NCBI GenBank assembly: GCA_022818135.1
Contig: JAFMSR010000009.1
Span: 24,886,065 to 24,950,064 of the forward strand
DNA from: Saxidomus purpurata
Taxonomy: Eukaryota; Mollusca; Bivalvia; Venerida; Veneridae
DNA: 64,000 nucleotides
Reading direction: 5' to 3'
Shown: positions 1 through 11,529 of the stretch, one piece after another
Layout: each line of letters starts with the position of its first letter
How positions within the stretch are numbered: the first letter of the stretch is position 1
The notes under the pieces: generated by a model
Databases searched by the model: none
Told to the model about the DNA's origin: nothing
Seen by the model: the letters and a program-made list of their open reading frames with translations, nothing else
Position numbers and translations under genes: made by a program

Positions 1-612
1 ACGGATGCGTCTGTTCACTTTATTGTACTTTTCAAATCATGATTAATCATATACTATGATTTTGACAGGAAAAATATGTAAAAGTGCAGGCTTTGTGCAA
101 ATGTCAACTGTCATACTCATTAAAAAAATCATAGAAACACAATAACAAATAGCACATAGTGCACATTCGAAAGAAATATCTTAATTTATTAACCCCGTTA
201 CACTTTTGTGAAGTGGGTGTGTATTATAATCATGTCCAGTCGCATCCCCAGCAACATAAGTAAAATATATGTAATACTATAATTATAATTATGTTATATA
301 TTTTCACATACAAGTGGAGCCACTTCTAACCCGACACTTATATAATTCGGTATAACTGAATTATTTGTATGCAGATTTCAGTCAAATGTAGAGTATATTT
401 AATTCAAAACATAATTACATACTTTTGCGAAATTTAATTTTATTTGATTAACAAATACATATAAAACTTAATAAATAAAAAAAGCATCGCTGTAAAATCC
501 GATTTCACAAAATGGCATAACGTGAACTCCCAACAATGAGAAAAGTCACCGAGTCATAATAAAATCCGTACATCGGAGTAAAGAAACGAAATACAATGTG
601 TATTTACTTAAT
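1..612. other. AT-rich stretch, no gene seen
   Basis: No coding homology or repeat structure was recognised. Mostly A/T runs. Confidence 0.5.
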
Positions 613-1409
613 AAAGTCAAATATCTTGAATACTATCAAAGGTATTGACTTGAAACTCAAAGTATGTGTCTACCATCAACATCTTCACCTGAGGAAACAA
701 TCCTCATAACTCTGTTTTGACTTTTGACAGATTTATGCCCCTTTTTAACTTAGATATTTGGTTATTTTTTTTCATAAAGTCAAATATCTTGAATACTATC
801 GAAGGTATTGACTTGAAACTCAAAGTATGTGTCTACCATCAACATCTTCACCTGAGGAAATAATCCCCATAACTCTGTTTTGATTTTTGACAGATTTATG
901 CCCCTTTTTAACTTAGAATTTTTGGTTAAAGTTTTTTATAAAGTCAAATATCTTGAATACTATCAAAGGTATTGACTTGAAACTCAAACTATCAAACTAT
1001 ATGTTTACCATCAACATTTACACCAGAGGAAACAATCCCCATAACTCTGTTTTGATTTTTGACAGATTTATGCCCCTTTTTAACTTAAAATTTTTGGTAA
1101 AAGATTTTATAAAGGCAAATATTTTGAATACTTTCAAAGGTATTGACTTGAAACTCAAATTATGTGTCCACCATCAACATCTTCACCTGAAGAAACAATC
1201 CCCATAACTCTGTTTTGATTTTTGTTAGATTTATGCCCCTTTTTAACTTAGAATTTTAGTTAAAGATTTTTATGAAGTCAAATACATTTATCTTGAATAC
1301 AATCAAACGTATTGACTTGAAACTTAAAATGAATGTTTACTATCAACATCTTCACCAATGATTTTGATTTTTGACATATTTATGCCCCTTTTTAACTTAG
1401 AATTTTGTC
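613..1409. repeat. About 164-bp tandem repeat, five copies
   Basis: Copies start near 613, 777, 941, 1112 and 1275. Each begins with a form of aagtcaaatatcttgaatac, has 'catcaacatcttcacc' in the middle and ends with 'atttatgccccttttt'. Divergence rises along the array and copy 5 has lost the middle. Short open frames here are repeat products. Arrays of this kind usually sit inside non-autonomous mollusc elements; no flanking inverted ends were found. Confidence 0.85.
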
Positions 1410-4009
1410 ACAGTTTTTACCAGACTATTATTAGAAATACTCGAAATGGCTTACTTTTGAAATGTCATAGAATAATTATGCAGCATGCAGCGGTCATGCA
1501 TTTTTAATTTTAAACATTAAATGTTACAAAGTTATTCATGATCAAATATACAATGTCATGTATTTCTTTGAAATTATCCCCCCCCCCCCCCTTCTCCTCC
1601 CAGTTGGCTTACAGAATCCAGAGTAAGGCTTTGCATGTAATGTACATTTACATAGGTCTTTGAACAAGTTTCATATCTTTGACCTTAATTCTTATAGACA
1701 ATTACACAATACACCTGTTCTTAGACAAAAAAAAACAACATTTTACCGACAAGCTTTCGAATAGTCGAGCGTGCTGTCATGAGACAGCTCTTGTTATAAA
1801 TGCATTCTGTTCCCTGAAGTCATGATATACTTTTTTAAATAAAACCGAAAAGCACAGTTTTGGGTACATATTCGCAAGCCTTGTTTGAATTGTCTTCATT
1901 TGTATGACAATATTTGTATATGTATGTACAATTCAGTGCTTTAAGATATAACAAACAGTATTAGCTGCTTAATTTTCATTAAAAGTGCAGTACGCCATTT
2001 TTCATAATATGTCTTTTTCACATCGTACTGTCCATGTTTTACCAAAATGAGAAGAAAATGTCTCCGAAATTGATAATTTGAGCCGCAGCACTTGTTATCT
2101 ATTCTAACAGTTATGTCGTATTCGGCTTCTGACAAATTTACCTGCTTGAAATCTTTACTTGTTAAAAATTTAATTTATTTTTCTGTGAAATCAATATTTC
2201 CAGTCTACATGTAATGCCAGCCCGACAGTAAACACGAAACTCTTTTGTGCATGGTGGTTTTACTTCCAAAGCCCATGACTTCTCCCTATTCTTTTTATTT
2301 TCGGGAAAGAGTTGGGGTGAATGAAACTCGGAAAAAATTCAAATCGACAAAATTTGGACATGAAAATGAAACGACAGACATGGCAGACGGGAAATTTTAT
2401 CTCGTATACAATTTGTTTATTTCATTAACATGTACATGTATTATATATGATGAAATCATGGAAATTTGTCAATGTTCATCAACCAAACTTGATAGTATCC
2501 CAGCGAAACCATGCTTTAACTTACTATATATTTTTACTTTACGATTTGATGTAAAAACATGGCAATCAATGAGAAAGGAAACATATACTAACGAATTTCA
2601 TTACAATAAAACGACGGGAAAACGACAAACTATGTGTGATTAAAAACCGAATGCTTTTGACAGTCACATGCCATTTTGTTTCCAACTAGAACGTTACAAT
2701 GTACATGTCGTTAGTGTGACCGCTATATTTAATCTCGCGTGCAAATTTATTTTCAGTGTCATTGGCTACACACATACATTATTATGATAATAATTAGTGT
2801 AACAGTTCTATGACATATCAACGCACTGGCTGCGCGCAAGTTGGTGAAATCACAAGAAATTCACGGAATTTACTTCATGTATGTAGTAACTTGTATATAC
2901 GAGTACAAATAAAACCGTGAAAGAATAACCTTTGTACTCTTTCGATCACATTCCGGGGAGCTGCATATGAAGGTCTCGGAAAAATTTCTGTAGTAACAGT
3001 AGACACTCATCGGTGTCACTCTTTTTGTATTATAAGGGATGTCTGTTTACACCATGCTCGTAAAATACATGTACAGATCTATTTGAATATGTCCATTTTA
3101 CATTGACACCGTAAGGATTGTAATAGATCTATTATCGTTTTATAAAACATGTTTGAAGTTAGATTCTAAATTTTCAAGATGTACGATCGTAATCTATTTA
3201 GTCACGGAAAGTACCTATATTTCCGTTTCAACTTTGTTACGAATTTTGTTAAATTAAACAACATTGAGATGTATTTATTTAATTACAAAAATGTAAATAC
3301 TTTTTTTTAAACAATGCAACTCAAAATAAAGGTCGGGTAGTACACGTGATTTAATTTATCGACTGAGGTATATAGTACACCCCTATTTTGAGCGGTATTT
3401 ATAATAGAATCTTCCGTTTAAAGTTGTATCGGATTTTAGCTAGTGTAAAACGTCTCTTCTATCGGGAAATGCTGCAGTTTGATGGCCACGGCTGTATAGT
3501 TTATCAATATATATATTATTGCAGCTTAAAGGGATTTCAGTGGCTTCATTATCACAAAGGGAACTTCAGTAGTTTACTTTAAACAAATTTAATTAAACTC
3601 GATTGTGAAGGAAGCTTGAAGCTTCTCGAGTCCCAACGGGGCAGAGGGGTACGGCGGACCTCAAGGGGCTAAGAAAACTCACTCTTATACATGACCAATG
3701 GCGCGCAGGAATAAACCAGGGTTTATTTGAACCAGGGGTCGTAATTCCTAGCAAAAAAGCATGAGCCGAATCACTTCATGATATCACTTCGCGCTGTCAA
3801 AAATCAAAAGAAACATGGCGTCAAATGACATCTCTGTCCATGTTTATGTCGGAATAGACGGTGAAGGGATTGGCATGGTCAATGAGGTGGTTTTCCGGGG
3901 ATTTACAACATCTTACATGGTCAGGCTTGTTGACAGTAACTCAATTCTAACGGAAGATTGAGGGCCATCGTGAGTTAACGCTAGGCTCCGAGCAGACGCC
4001 ACGGCCAAG
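1410..4009. other. No gene recognised; a C run and a SINE tail fragment
   Basis: Contains a C homopolymer near 1580-1591 and unremarkable AT-rich DNA. The longest open frame (2245-2643, 132 codons) has no recognisable domain and skewed composition. Near 3598-3635 is a reverse-orientation fragment of the SINE 3' end seen at 25.9 kb ('tgtgaaggaagcttgaagct'). Confidence 0.5.
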
Positions 4010-4350
4010 GTCCAGGTTCAATATAGTATCTGACTCTGATGTAGACGAATTTAATCAACAGCAAACAAACAGAAAAACACTAATAAAAAACTGTTAATGA
4101 TACAAAAATTCTTAAAGCTTTCTTTGAGGAACCAGAAATCAACGAAATCGTGAAATTCATGACATTCCTGACCACGAACTGTCACCCTTACGTTGCCGCT
4201 TCCTAGTCAGCGTTAGAAAACAGAATCGTAAGGACTACAAACCTTCCGTCCTCCAAGGTATCATATCGAGTTTTGACCGTCAGTTAAGGCGGAAAAGCTA
4301 TGGACAAACCATTGCATTTGGAACTGATCATTTGTGTCAAATTATTTAAA
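4010..4350 (+). pseudogene. Decayed Crypton/KIAA1958-like tyrosine recombinase fragment
   Basis: Three frames must be combined. One reads RFNIVSDSDVDEFNQQQTNR, the next ILKAFFEEPEINEI, and a third HDIPDHELSPLRCRFLVSVR followed by YKPSVLQGIISSFDRQL. This order (a DVDEF start, a lysine-rich linker, then 'VRK..G.EYEP..L..I..S..R.L') is the N-terminal core-binding part of the DUF3504 / Crypton-type tyrosine recombinases. At least two frameshifts and a double stop make it non-functional. The catalytic domain is not seen downstream, where a tandem-repeat element begins. An ATG frame at 3812-3961 just upstream (MASNDISV...) may be related but is unassigned. Confidence 0.5.
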
Positions 4351-4369
4351 GAAACAAGCAGACAAAGTA

Positions 4370-4806
4370 CATTCAGACGCAAAGAGCATAATACAGGATT
4401 CCATTACCTTTAAACTCTTGGTGTGACCTTGACCTTTGAGGTAGGGATGTGGGTTTTGCACGCGACAACTCGTCTTGTTGTGCTGAACATTTGTGCCAAG
4501 TTATTTTAAAATCCTTCGATGCATGACATAGTTATAGTCCGGACACGAATGTGTGCATATATGGAGGATTCCATTACCTTCAAACACCAAGTGTGACCTT
4601 GACCTTTGAGATAAGGACGTGGGTTTATACGCGACACATCGTCTTGATGTGGTGAACATTTGTGCCAATATTTTTTTTAATTCTTCGATGCATAACAAAG
4701 TTACAGCCCGGACACGGAAAATGTATTGACGAACGCACAGACGGACAGGCGGACAGTTGGACAGACGGACGGTGCGATTTTAATATGCCATCCTTCGGGA
4801 GCATAA
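4370..4806. repeat. Composite repeat, two ~180-bp units plus a 'cggacgga' tract
   Basis: Two tandem units, each with 'gtgaccttgacctttga', 'gaacatttgtgccaa', 'cttcgatgcat' and 'ccggacacg', then a 'gacggacaggcggacag' tract. Same architecture as the element at 45.9-46.8 kb. Confidence 0.75.
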
Positions 4807-5235
4807 AAAAACTGATGAAAATCTTAATCCATACTATATTAAATTTTTTGTCAGAAAATTTAAAATTAAATTACCTTGCAGTCCTACTACGATGAGACCA
4901 CATGTTTAAAGTACAATGCACTACATTTCTTTACATACATGTACGACATACGAAGAGATTCTGCAAAATGAAGTGAAGTGAGCTTAACAACAAAATGAAA
5001 AGAAAAAATATAAAATTAATAGCATACAAAGTTTCATGCAAGTGTTTAAAAAATCAACTGTAAGTAGACGTACTCGACGTTTTCCGTATGGCTTTGGTTG
5101 CTAAAAAATCACTTTTTGCGCATGCTCATTAATCTATTTCTATTTCATTTCAAGGTTACGCAATCTACGGTATACCCTTAATCATTTTACAGGAATAAGC
5201 GAATTTATTGAAAGGGAGCGTTGGCGAACCGCAGT

Positions 5236-5620
5236 AATAAGTTTTTTTTATACCTGGGGGTTTTGGGAAGGTTTTTTTGAGTCAGCTGGTTGGTTGTGCA
5301 GTCGGTCAATATGTTGATCGGTCGGTCGGGGTGTTTATTCCGTATCCGCTCTATATCTGCTAATTAAAACGCCTTGGAGGATTTTCTTGACGCTTTGGTC
5401 AAATTTCCATACTACGAAGACAATGTGTAATACCCATGTTCAAACCTGGTCACTTCAAGGTCAGGGTCACACTTTAGGCTCATTGTCTTTCATGTCCGCT
5501 CCATATATCTTGGAACCAATTGAGGGATTTTTATGAAACTTGAATCAAATAATCATCTTATGAAGATTTCGAACAGAAAGGTAACAATCAGGTTATCAAA
5601 TTTTCTCTACCTGAGTTTTT
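5236..5620. repeat. Composite dispersed repeat, 'ggtcggtcgg' and 'tcaaggtcagg' motifs
   Basis: Has a 'cggtcggtcgg' tract, 'gtccgctccatatatcttgg' and 'caaggtcagggtcac', shared with the 38.0-39.0 kb element. A diverged, single-unit member. Confidence 0.55.
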
Positions 5621-5649
5621 CTTTCTTTATATATTTATATGAAAATATT

Positions 5650-5728
5650 ATATAGATATAACAAACTCCTGGTATAACGAACACTTTTAAATGGTCCAAA
5701 GGAGTTCGTTATAAACGGGGTTTATTGT
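5650..5728. mobile_element. Partial pogo/Tigger-like MITE end
   Basis: Contains 'ggagttcgttataaacgg' and 'tttattgta', the right-hand end also seen at 56660-56745 and, in related form, at 16448-16637. No matching left terminus. Confidence 0.4.
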
Positions 5729-6400
5729 ATGTAATAGTGGCGACTGCATATGCCCGAAAGTTCCTCATACGTTGTGTGTGTAATTACCGTTCCCTATATA
5801 ATGTTTGTGTTTAACCAAATAACAGCATACTGCACAAAAGCTAACTGTACTGCATTGATTATAATATCTAAGCAATACAGTCTAACAGTCTGTGTTACAG
5901 ATCACTTCCGACTAAAGACTAAAGCAGGGAGATCACAATGTTCTATTCATTCATATTAGATACACCTGTGAATTCAGACCATCTGCAATCAAAGGCCATA
6001 TTTGTATCTTTCCAACAGTGGTCTTTGTTCAAAGGTTAAGCTGTATAGGAATCAAATCTGAGGATGATTTGAAAATATACACACTTCAACAACGAACAAA
6101 TGCACACAAAAAGAAACATGTCAAACAATTCTTTGAAAGATCATTTCTCAGTCTCTCTCGCTTACATTAATTATGTTCAACCAATTAGTTACTAAATTAA
6201 ATGTACAAAATATCATTCTATCAATTTAAAATTGGAAAAATAGGTCATTTGACTAGAAAAGACGACTTCTATAGAGACATAAAATGAGCCTTTAACTACG
6301 GTGATCTATGTAAAACACACTACAAAAGACACTCGGTACAACAAACAGAGTAATGTGTTTTAAAGTTTCAGATCGATTAGTTCTTTGTAATTGTCAGAAA
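5729..6400. other. AT-rich stretch, no gene seen
   Basis: No homology, splice-consistent exon or repeat unit was recognised. Confidence 0.4.
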
Positions 6401-6404
6401 GCAG

Positions 6405-6830
6405 TGGTTTATTGTGTGTTATTTTTAATTATTAAGAGAGTTTTTTTTACGGATACAATGGTGACAGATGATTTCAACTTAGCAATGTTTGGCCTTTTAA
6501 AACAGATAAATATGTCTGGTTTATAACTGAATATCTGTACCGAGTATTTCCCCTTCGATATACCATAGTTTCATCGTAGTACAATTAATCTCTGTTCTTG
6601 ACAATGGTACATTTTTGTATTTCATTGACCTTTTCTCCGAATGACACACAAACGGTCTGCCTTTTTCATCTCGCCTGAGATGGTGTGTTGTCCATCGTGT
6701 TGTATACATTTAAGCTCTTCTTCTATGGAACTATTTGTTAAAGACAAAACTGGCTCTGTTGCATCACTGTAAAGGCACGTTTCGAAAAGCATGAAATGGT
6801 TCCTATTCACTGCACACAGTCTAAAATCGA
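6405..6830 (-). pseudogene. Unidentified decayed coding segment, copy A of a tandem duplication
   Basis: Diverged duplicate of 7490-7860. On the minus strand one frame reads KRQTVCVSFGEKVNEIQKC, then, after a stop, LYYDETMVYRRGNTRYRYSV. Copy B keeps RRGNTRYR and SFG in the same frame, so the pair probably derives from an exon. Other minus frames here are longer (6622-6975) but not conserved between copies. The protein family is not recognised. Confidence 0.35.
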
Positions 6831-7489
6831 AATAAATATCTTTAAACGGCTTTTTCTCACGGATCAACGGAAGGAATGTCCATGAAAAAAACATGCACAG
6901 CCGATTTGAGTCGAGTAAATAACACTTACATACAAAAAAAATGAATGTATAATGTATATCTAAATGTAGCCCCATTGGAAAAAGAACGAGTAGGACTTTA
7001 CAAAAATTTAGAATTGCCAGTTTATAGAGGTAACTGGAATACTACATTTAGGAGGCCCACTGGTGTTGGTTGTACATCCGTGAAAGACAATTTCTATATA
7101 AGGCACACTATGAGCTTTCTTTTCCGTTAATTTGTTAAATAGATCACAGGAATTTCGGAATAGCGACTAGAGTAATGGATATAAATAGAACTTCGCAACT
7201 GAGCTGCGGTTGGTCTACATTTCGGCAACCAATCAAAAACATTTGGCAAACACTGACTGGAAATTGAAGTCAGTTAATTTTCTCTACGATTTTTGGCACT
7301 CAAATTACATTTTATGGCATGAAAGGAGACATGCCGGGGTCTCAGCTTGATGAAAAAAAACTTATCCTCAGTAACGGATGAAAATCAATTCAATTAATTC
7401 AATCAATTAATCAATTAATCCAACAATCAATCAAGTATTAAAATAAATAACATGACAAATGTAGTTTTAAAAAGAGTCAGACACCAGTG

Positions 7490-7860
7490 GTCGTTTATTA
7501 ATTTTGTTATATAACATGTTTGAGAGTATTTGTTACGGATATAATTGTCACGTTTTCAACGGCTTTTCCAAACAGATAACTTTGTCCTGTATATAGCTAA
7601 ATTTCTATACCGCGTATTTCCCCTTCTGTTTACCAAGATTATCGTTGAAAAACTACACTAGTCTAGCCTACGGTATTCTATTGGCCTTTTCCGAACGACA
7701 AAAGAGCGGTATGTGTTTTTCAACTCATGCCAGGTGATGTGTTGTCATAAAACTTTTTACTATGAACCTTTTTGTTAAGCCGAACTTACCCTGTTGCATC
7801 ATTTTAATGACTCGTGAAATTTTAAAAATGCTTCCTTTTTTCAAAAATGTTGGTCAGAAT
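7490..7860 (-). pseudogene. Copy B of the duplicated decayed segment
   Basis: Aligns with 6405-6830 at many points: 'ttacggat', 'aaacagataa', 'gtatttccccttc', 'gatg[g/t]tgtgttgtc', 'ctgttgcatca'. On the minus strand it reads IILVNRRGNTRYRNLA in the frame shared with copy A, but stops interrupt it. No identified function. Confidence 0.35.
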
Positions 7861-8434
7861 ATGATTATATTTTGCACAAGGAATCAACTTTGTAGTCTTT
7901 TAAATGGAACTTTTAGAAACTAGAGTTTTACATAAAAAAGAGGCCCTTCAGGGGTGTAGACCTTTTCTTACATTTTATATGTAGAAATTATAGAATTCTT
8001 GTTGTCTGAAACTATAAGTACTGAATATTTAAATTGACTTACAACAATTAAGTTCTTTTTGACTGTAACTTTCAGAAAATAATATCTCCTCGCAGTTTAG
8101 GTCTCTATGAGGTGCTGATATTTGAAAAAATGCTTCTTTTCTCTGAAACCCATACACTTTCCAATTTGTTTTTGTTTTAGTGATTTGTTTCATTCGGCGG
8201 GCGATATAAATGCACTGAATTCGCTTGTTCAAATTTGACTTTCTGGTTAAAAAACAACGGAACACGATATCGTTCGTCTCAGCTCAGTCTGAGACAACCA
8301 AATTATGTACAATAATAGTTTCAGTCGCAATTAATAAAATTTACTTGTTTTTTTTCTAGATTATCACTTTCAAAACTTAAATATAGATCCCAGGGCATGA
8401 TTTAATTTAAAAGCACAAAAAGATCGACAATAAG

Positions 8435-8793
8435 GAGGGCATCTCGAACTCTGAGCAGCTACTTTTAGCCTGGAAACGGGTGGTGTAGAATTTTCTTTGT
8501 TTTTTATAATTGTTTGTGTCTCTATGAACAGGTGAACTGCACAGACTTTGAGAGCAATGAAATACCTACTCGCCAATTTATTTTTCTTGGAATATCTTTG
8601 AAGTAACAAGCTATTACGGCGAGTAAAGAAACGCAAAACCGTTTAAAACATCAATTTCAGTCGGAAACGGCCTGATAATATTCCAGTTTTACAAATAATG
8701 TAGTATTTTGGCATGCTATCCTAAATCTGAACCCTCTTTGATACTACCGTGAAGTGTCAACTTCATTAGCTGCTCAGAGTTCGAGATGCCCTC
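8435..8793. mobile_element. 359-bp MITE with perfect 26-bp terminal inverted repeats
   Basis: The left arm 8435-8460 ('gagggcatctcgaactctga' plus 6 bases) is the exact reverse complement of 8768-8793. The interior shows no transposase. No clear target-site duplication was found. Superfamily not assigned. Confidence 0.75.
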
Positions 8794-8814
8794 AGAATTC
8801 AAAGCCGTAGGATC

Positions 8815-8910
8815 ATCACAGTGACTGTGATTACACCAGTACTGGTTTTTCAAGGAAGCGGACTCGTGAGTGACTCGATAAGCTTCAAGCTTTCTTCACA
8901 ATCGAGCTAA
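8815..8910 (+). mobile_element. SINE 3' fragment
   Basis: Matches the tail of the SINE at 25880-26062: 'ccagtactggtttttcaagg', 'tgactcgataagct', 'caagctttcttcacaatcga'. The tRNA-like head is missing. A (taaacta)n stretch follows at 8924-8946. Confidence 0.75.
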
Positions 8911-9852
8911 AAAAAAAAGTATAAACTATAAACTATAAACTATAAATGATACATATTCATACCCGCGCTATCAACACTGTTAATTGAGTTTCGTTTAAGT
9001 ACAAAATAGCTGTTGTATAAAGAAAGGACTACTCGAGGCATAGCATGTAACAATAGGCACATTCGTCATCTAAAACACACAAAGCATACGTTTACTAGTC
9101 TTACACATATCGATATATCCTGATGAATAGGAATTCAATATTTCTTCCAACAAAACATCAAAACAGGATGAGTTATAAAGCTCGCTTCCGATGAATAATT
9201 AAAACAGTCACTGGAATGGGTATGCACCATAACAAATCTCTCCGCAATTGAAATTTCATATCAATTACCATTTTAAATGGGCGGTGGATTCATTTAGTCT
9301 TCGTTAATATTGTTAAAAGTGATGTCGGTCAATATTGTATTATATTTACAACAAATGTCAAGCTGTGAATTTTGTATTTGTGTGTCTTGTTTGTCAAACT
9401 CAAACACGATAATGGATTGCTCTTTTGATTATTGCTGTAAATTACGAATTAATTGATTTGCTTGTAGCACAAGTGTAAAAATGAAACACTGATCAATCGC
9501 TTCCAAAGTCTAATTAGCTAATGGGGAATAACTTAACGTGATATTGGGCTACAGATAATTTGCATCTTTCAATCTCGCACTTACTGTCTAATTTCTCATT
9601 ATGTCTAAGGCGAAGGAGTGGGGTATGGGGGCAAGTTGGCCCTGTAGTCTGTAAGGAGGCAAGCTCAAACTTCACTTCCAGCTGTGGTATTGTTTATGTA
9701 ATCTGTCAAAAGTCGATGGCCTATGACGAGCCAATAAATGTTCGTTAAAAACACATTTATCATCAAGACTGATAAAAGCTGTTGCGTAAGCAAATCTCCA
9801 ATGCGATACTTGCTATAATCGTTTCATCAAGTATGCTCACAGTAATTTTTAG

Positions 9853-10676
9853 CCAGGTTTTTCACCGAAAACCTGGTCATTATAATAGGGATGTCGTATG
9901 TCGGGCGGGAAGGCGGGCGGAATGGCAGGCGGGCGGGCGTCAACCATTTGGTTTCGCTGAATAACTCGAGTTTGGAGTGGCTAATTGCAATGAAACTTGG
10001 TGTGTAGGTAGCTTGCGTGGAGAAAAAGCTTTGGATTTCATTTTGGGTGACTCGGTCAAATGCCATTGGTATACTAGAAATAGAAAATGGTTTCTGCTCA
10101 ATATCTAGAGTTCGGAGTGACTAAATGCAAAAAAACTTGGTGTGTAGAAAGCTTGCGTGGAGAAAAAGCTTTGGATTTCATTTGGGGTCACTAGGTCAAA
10201 GGTCACTGTAATACTAAAATAGAAAAATGGTTTTTGTTCAGTAATTTAACCAGAGCATGACATTTTGTGATTAATTTTTGCATATAACTTACATGAAGAC
10301 AGTCGGTGTCCTTGCTATGTTGACAAACACTAGAGTTGTTGTTGTACAATAAATGGGTGGATGCGATTTATTACAGAAAGCCTCTATATTGATTAATTGT
10401 TGTAAAATGAGGCTTTTTTCGCCATAGGTTCTTCTTTGAAATTATATGTATTTATCATTCTGCGTTCATTGAACACATAAACTATGTTTTGAGAATATAA
10501 TCTGCTAGTTGTAGGGAGAGCCTCTTTAAATACACCGGCATGTTTGCACAAATTTATATCAATCATGCAAGAATACTACCCATTCATATTCATGTCGTAC
10601 TCGTTACCATCTTGCATTGACAACAGCCACTTAGTGCGAAATTTTATTCACTGACTGGTAAATTGTGAAAACCTGG
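9853..10676. mobile_element. Composite element: short TIRs, 'cgggcgg' tract and ~125-bp tandem units
   Basis: The left end 'ccaggtttttcac' is the inverse of the right end 'gtgaaaacctgg' (10665-10676), apart from one base. Inside are a 'ggcgggcggaa' tract and two ~125-bp units containing 'aacttggtgtgtag' and 'ttgcgtggagaaaaagcttt'. Non-autonomous, with no coding capacity. The left end also folds on itself with 'gaaaacctgg' at 9868-9877. Confidence 0.6.
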
Positions 10677-11370
10677 TTACATTTTTTTGTGAATTTAAAA
10701 TTGGTTAAAAACATATTTTCTATTCATTCGTTTGATGATTTATTTTCATTTAAATTTGATGATTCCTATGTCTGAATTGATAAGCCTGTATAAGGATTTT
10801 TTCCACCGTGTTTCCTTCCCTTTCTGGTATCTTAGGACAGCGACTGAATACAATTTTCATTAAGCCTTTTAATCGGATTAGCACATGATTATCTTTACCA
10901 CAACATGACAACCAAACAAGGGGATGAGTCCATTTATGTTGATGGTAAGTGATATATGGCTCGTTACTGGGAACAGAATGACATCAGCTAAACCAGTGAG
11001 TCAAAGAAAGCAGTCTGTGCACATGAATGGACGAACAAAAAGAACGGCAGGCCAGTCGTGAAGCAAATCAACAGTACGTATTGTTATGCAGATGTAAAAC
11101 CATACAACGATGCCAAAAAAAAGAGAAGAACCACTAACCATTTGTTCTTTTTTTTTGTTCTTCTTAAAAAGAACGTAATTGTGTTATATTAACTATAAGA
11201 CATTCTTAGATAGATCTACCAGATAACAATGAATTTGATCAAATACATGTACATCTAATGATTTATTTTGTCGATGGTAAACTTTGAGTTTTGTCGCACG
11301 ATGACTTAGTTTATATTTGGCTATAAAAAGCAGAATAAATATACAATGACGTGTATAAAGAAGAAAATAC

Positions 11371-11454
11371 TTTCATTCATTCATTCATTCATTCATTCAT
11401 TCATTCATTCAATCATTCATTCATTCATTCATTCATTCAATCAATCAATCAATC

Positions 11455-11517
<63 letters not shown>

Positions 11518-11523
11518 CAATCG
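11371..11523. repeat. Compound tetranucleotide microsatellite (ATTC)n-(AATC)n
   Basis: About 153 bases of ATTC units passing into AATC units. The long open frames with Phe-Ile-His-Ser and Ile-Asn-Gln-Ser repeats are products of this array, not genes. Confidence 0.97.
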
Positions 11524-11529
11524 TTTATT

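Noticed and set aside
2245..2643. 132-codon plus-strand frame as a gene
   Set aside because: No recognisable domain, no supporting splice context, composition as expected from AT-rich DNA.
10908..11090. Plus-strand start MTTKQGDESIYVDG followed by gtaagt as a first exon
   Set aside because: A donor-like site follows, but no matching downstream exon or family could be identified.
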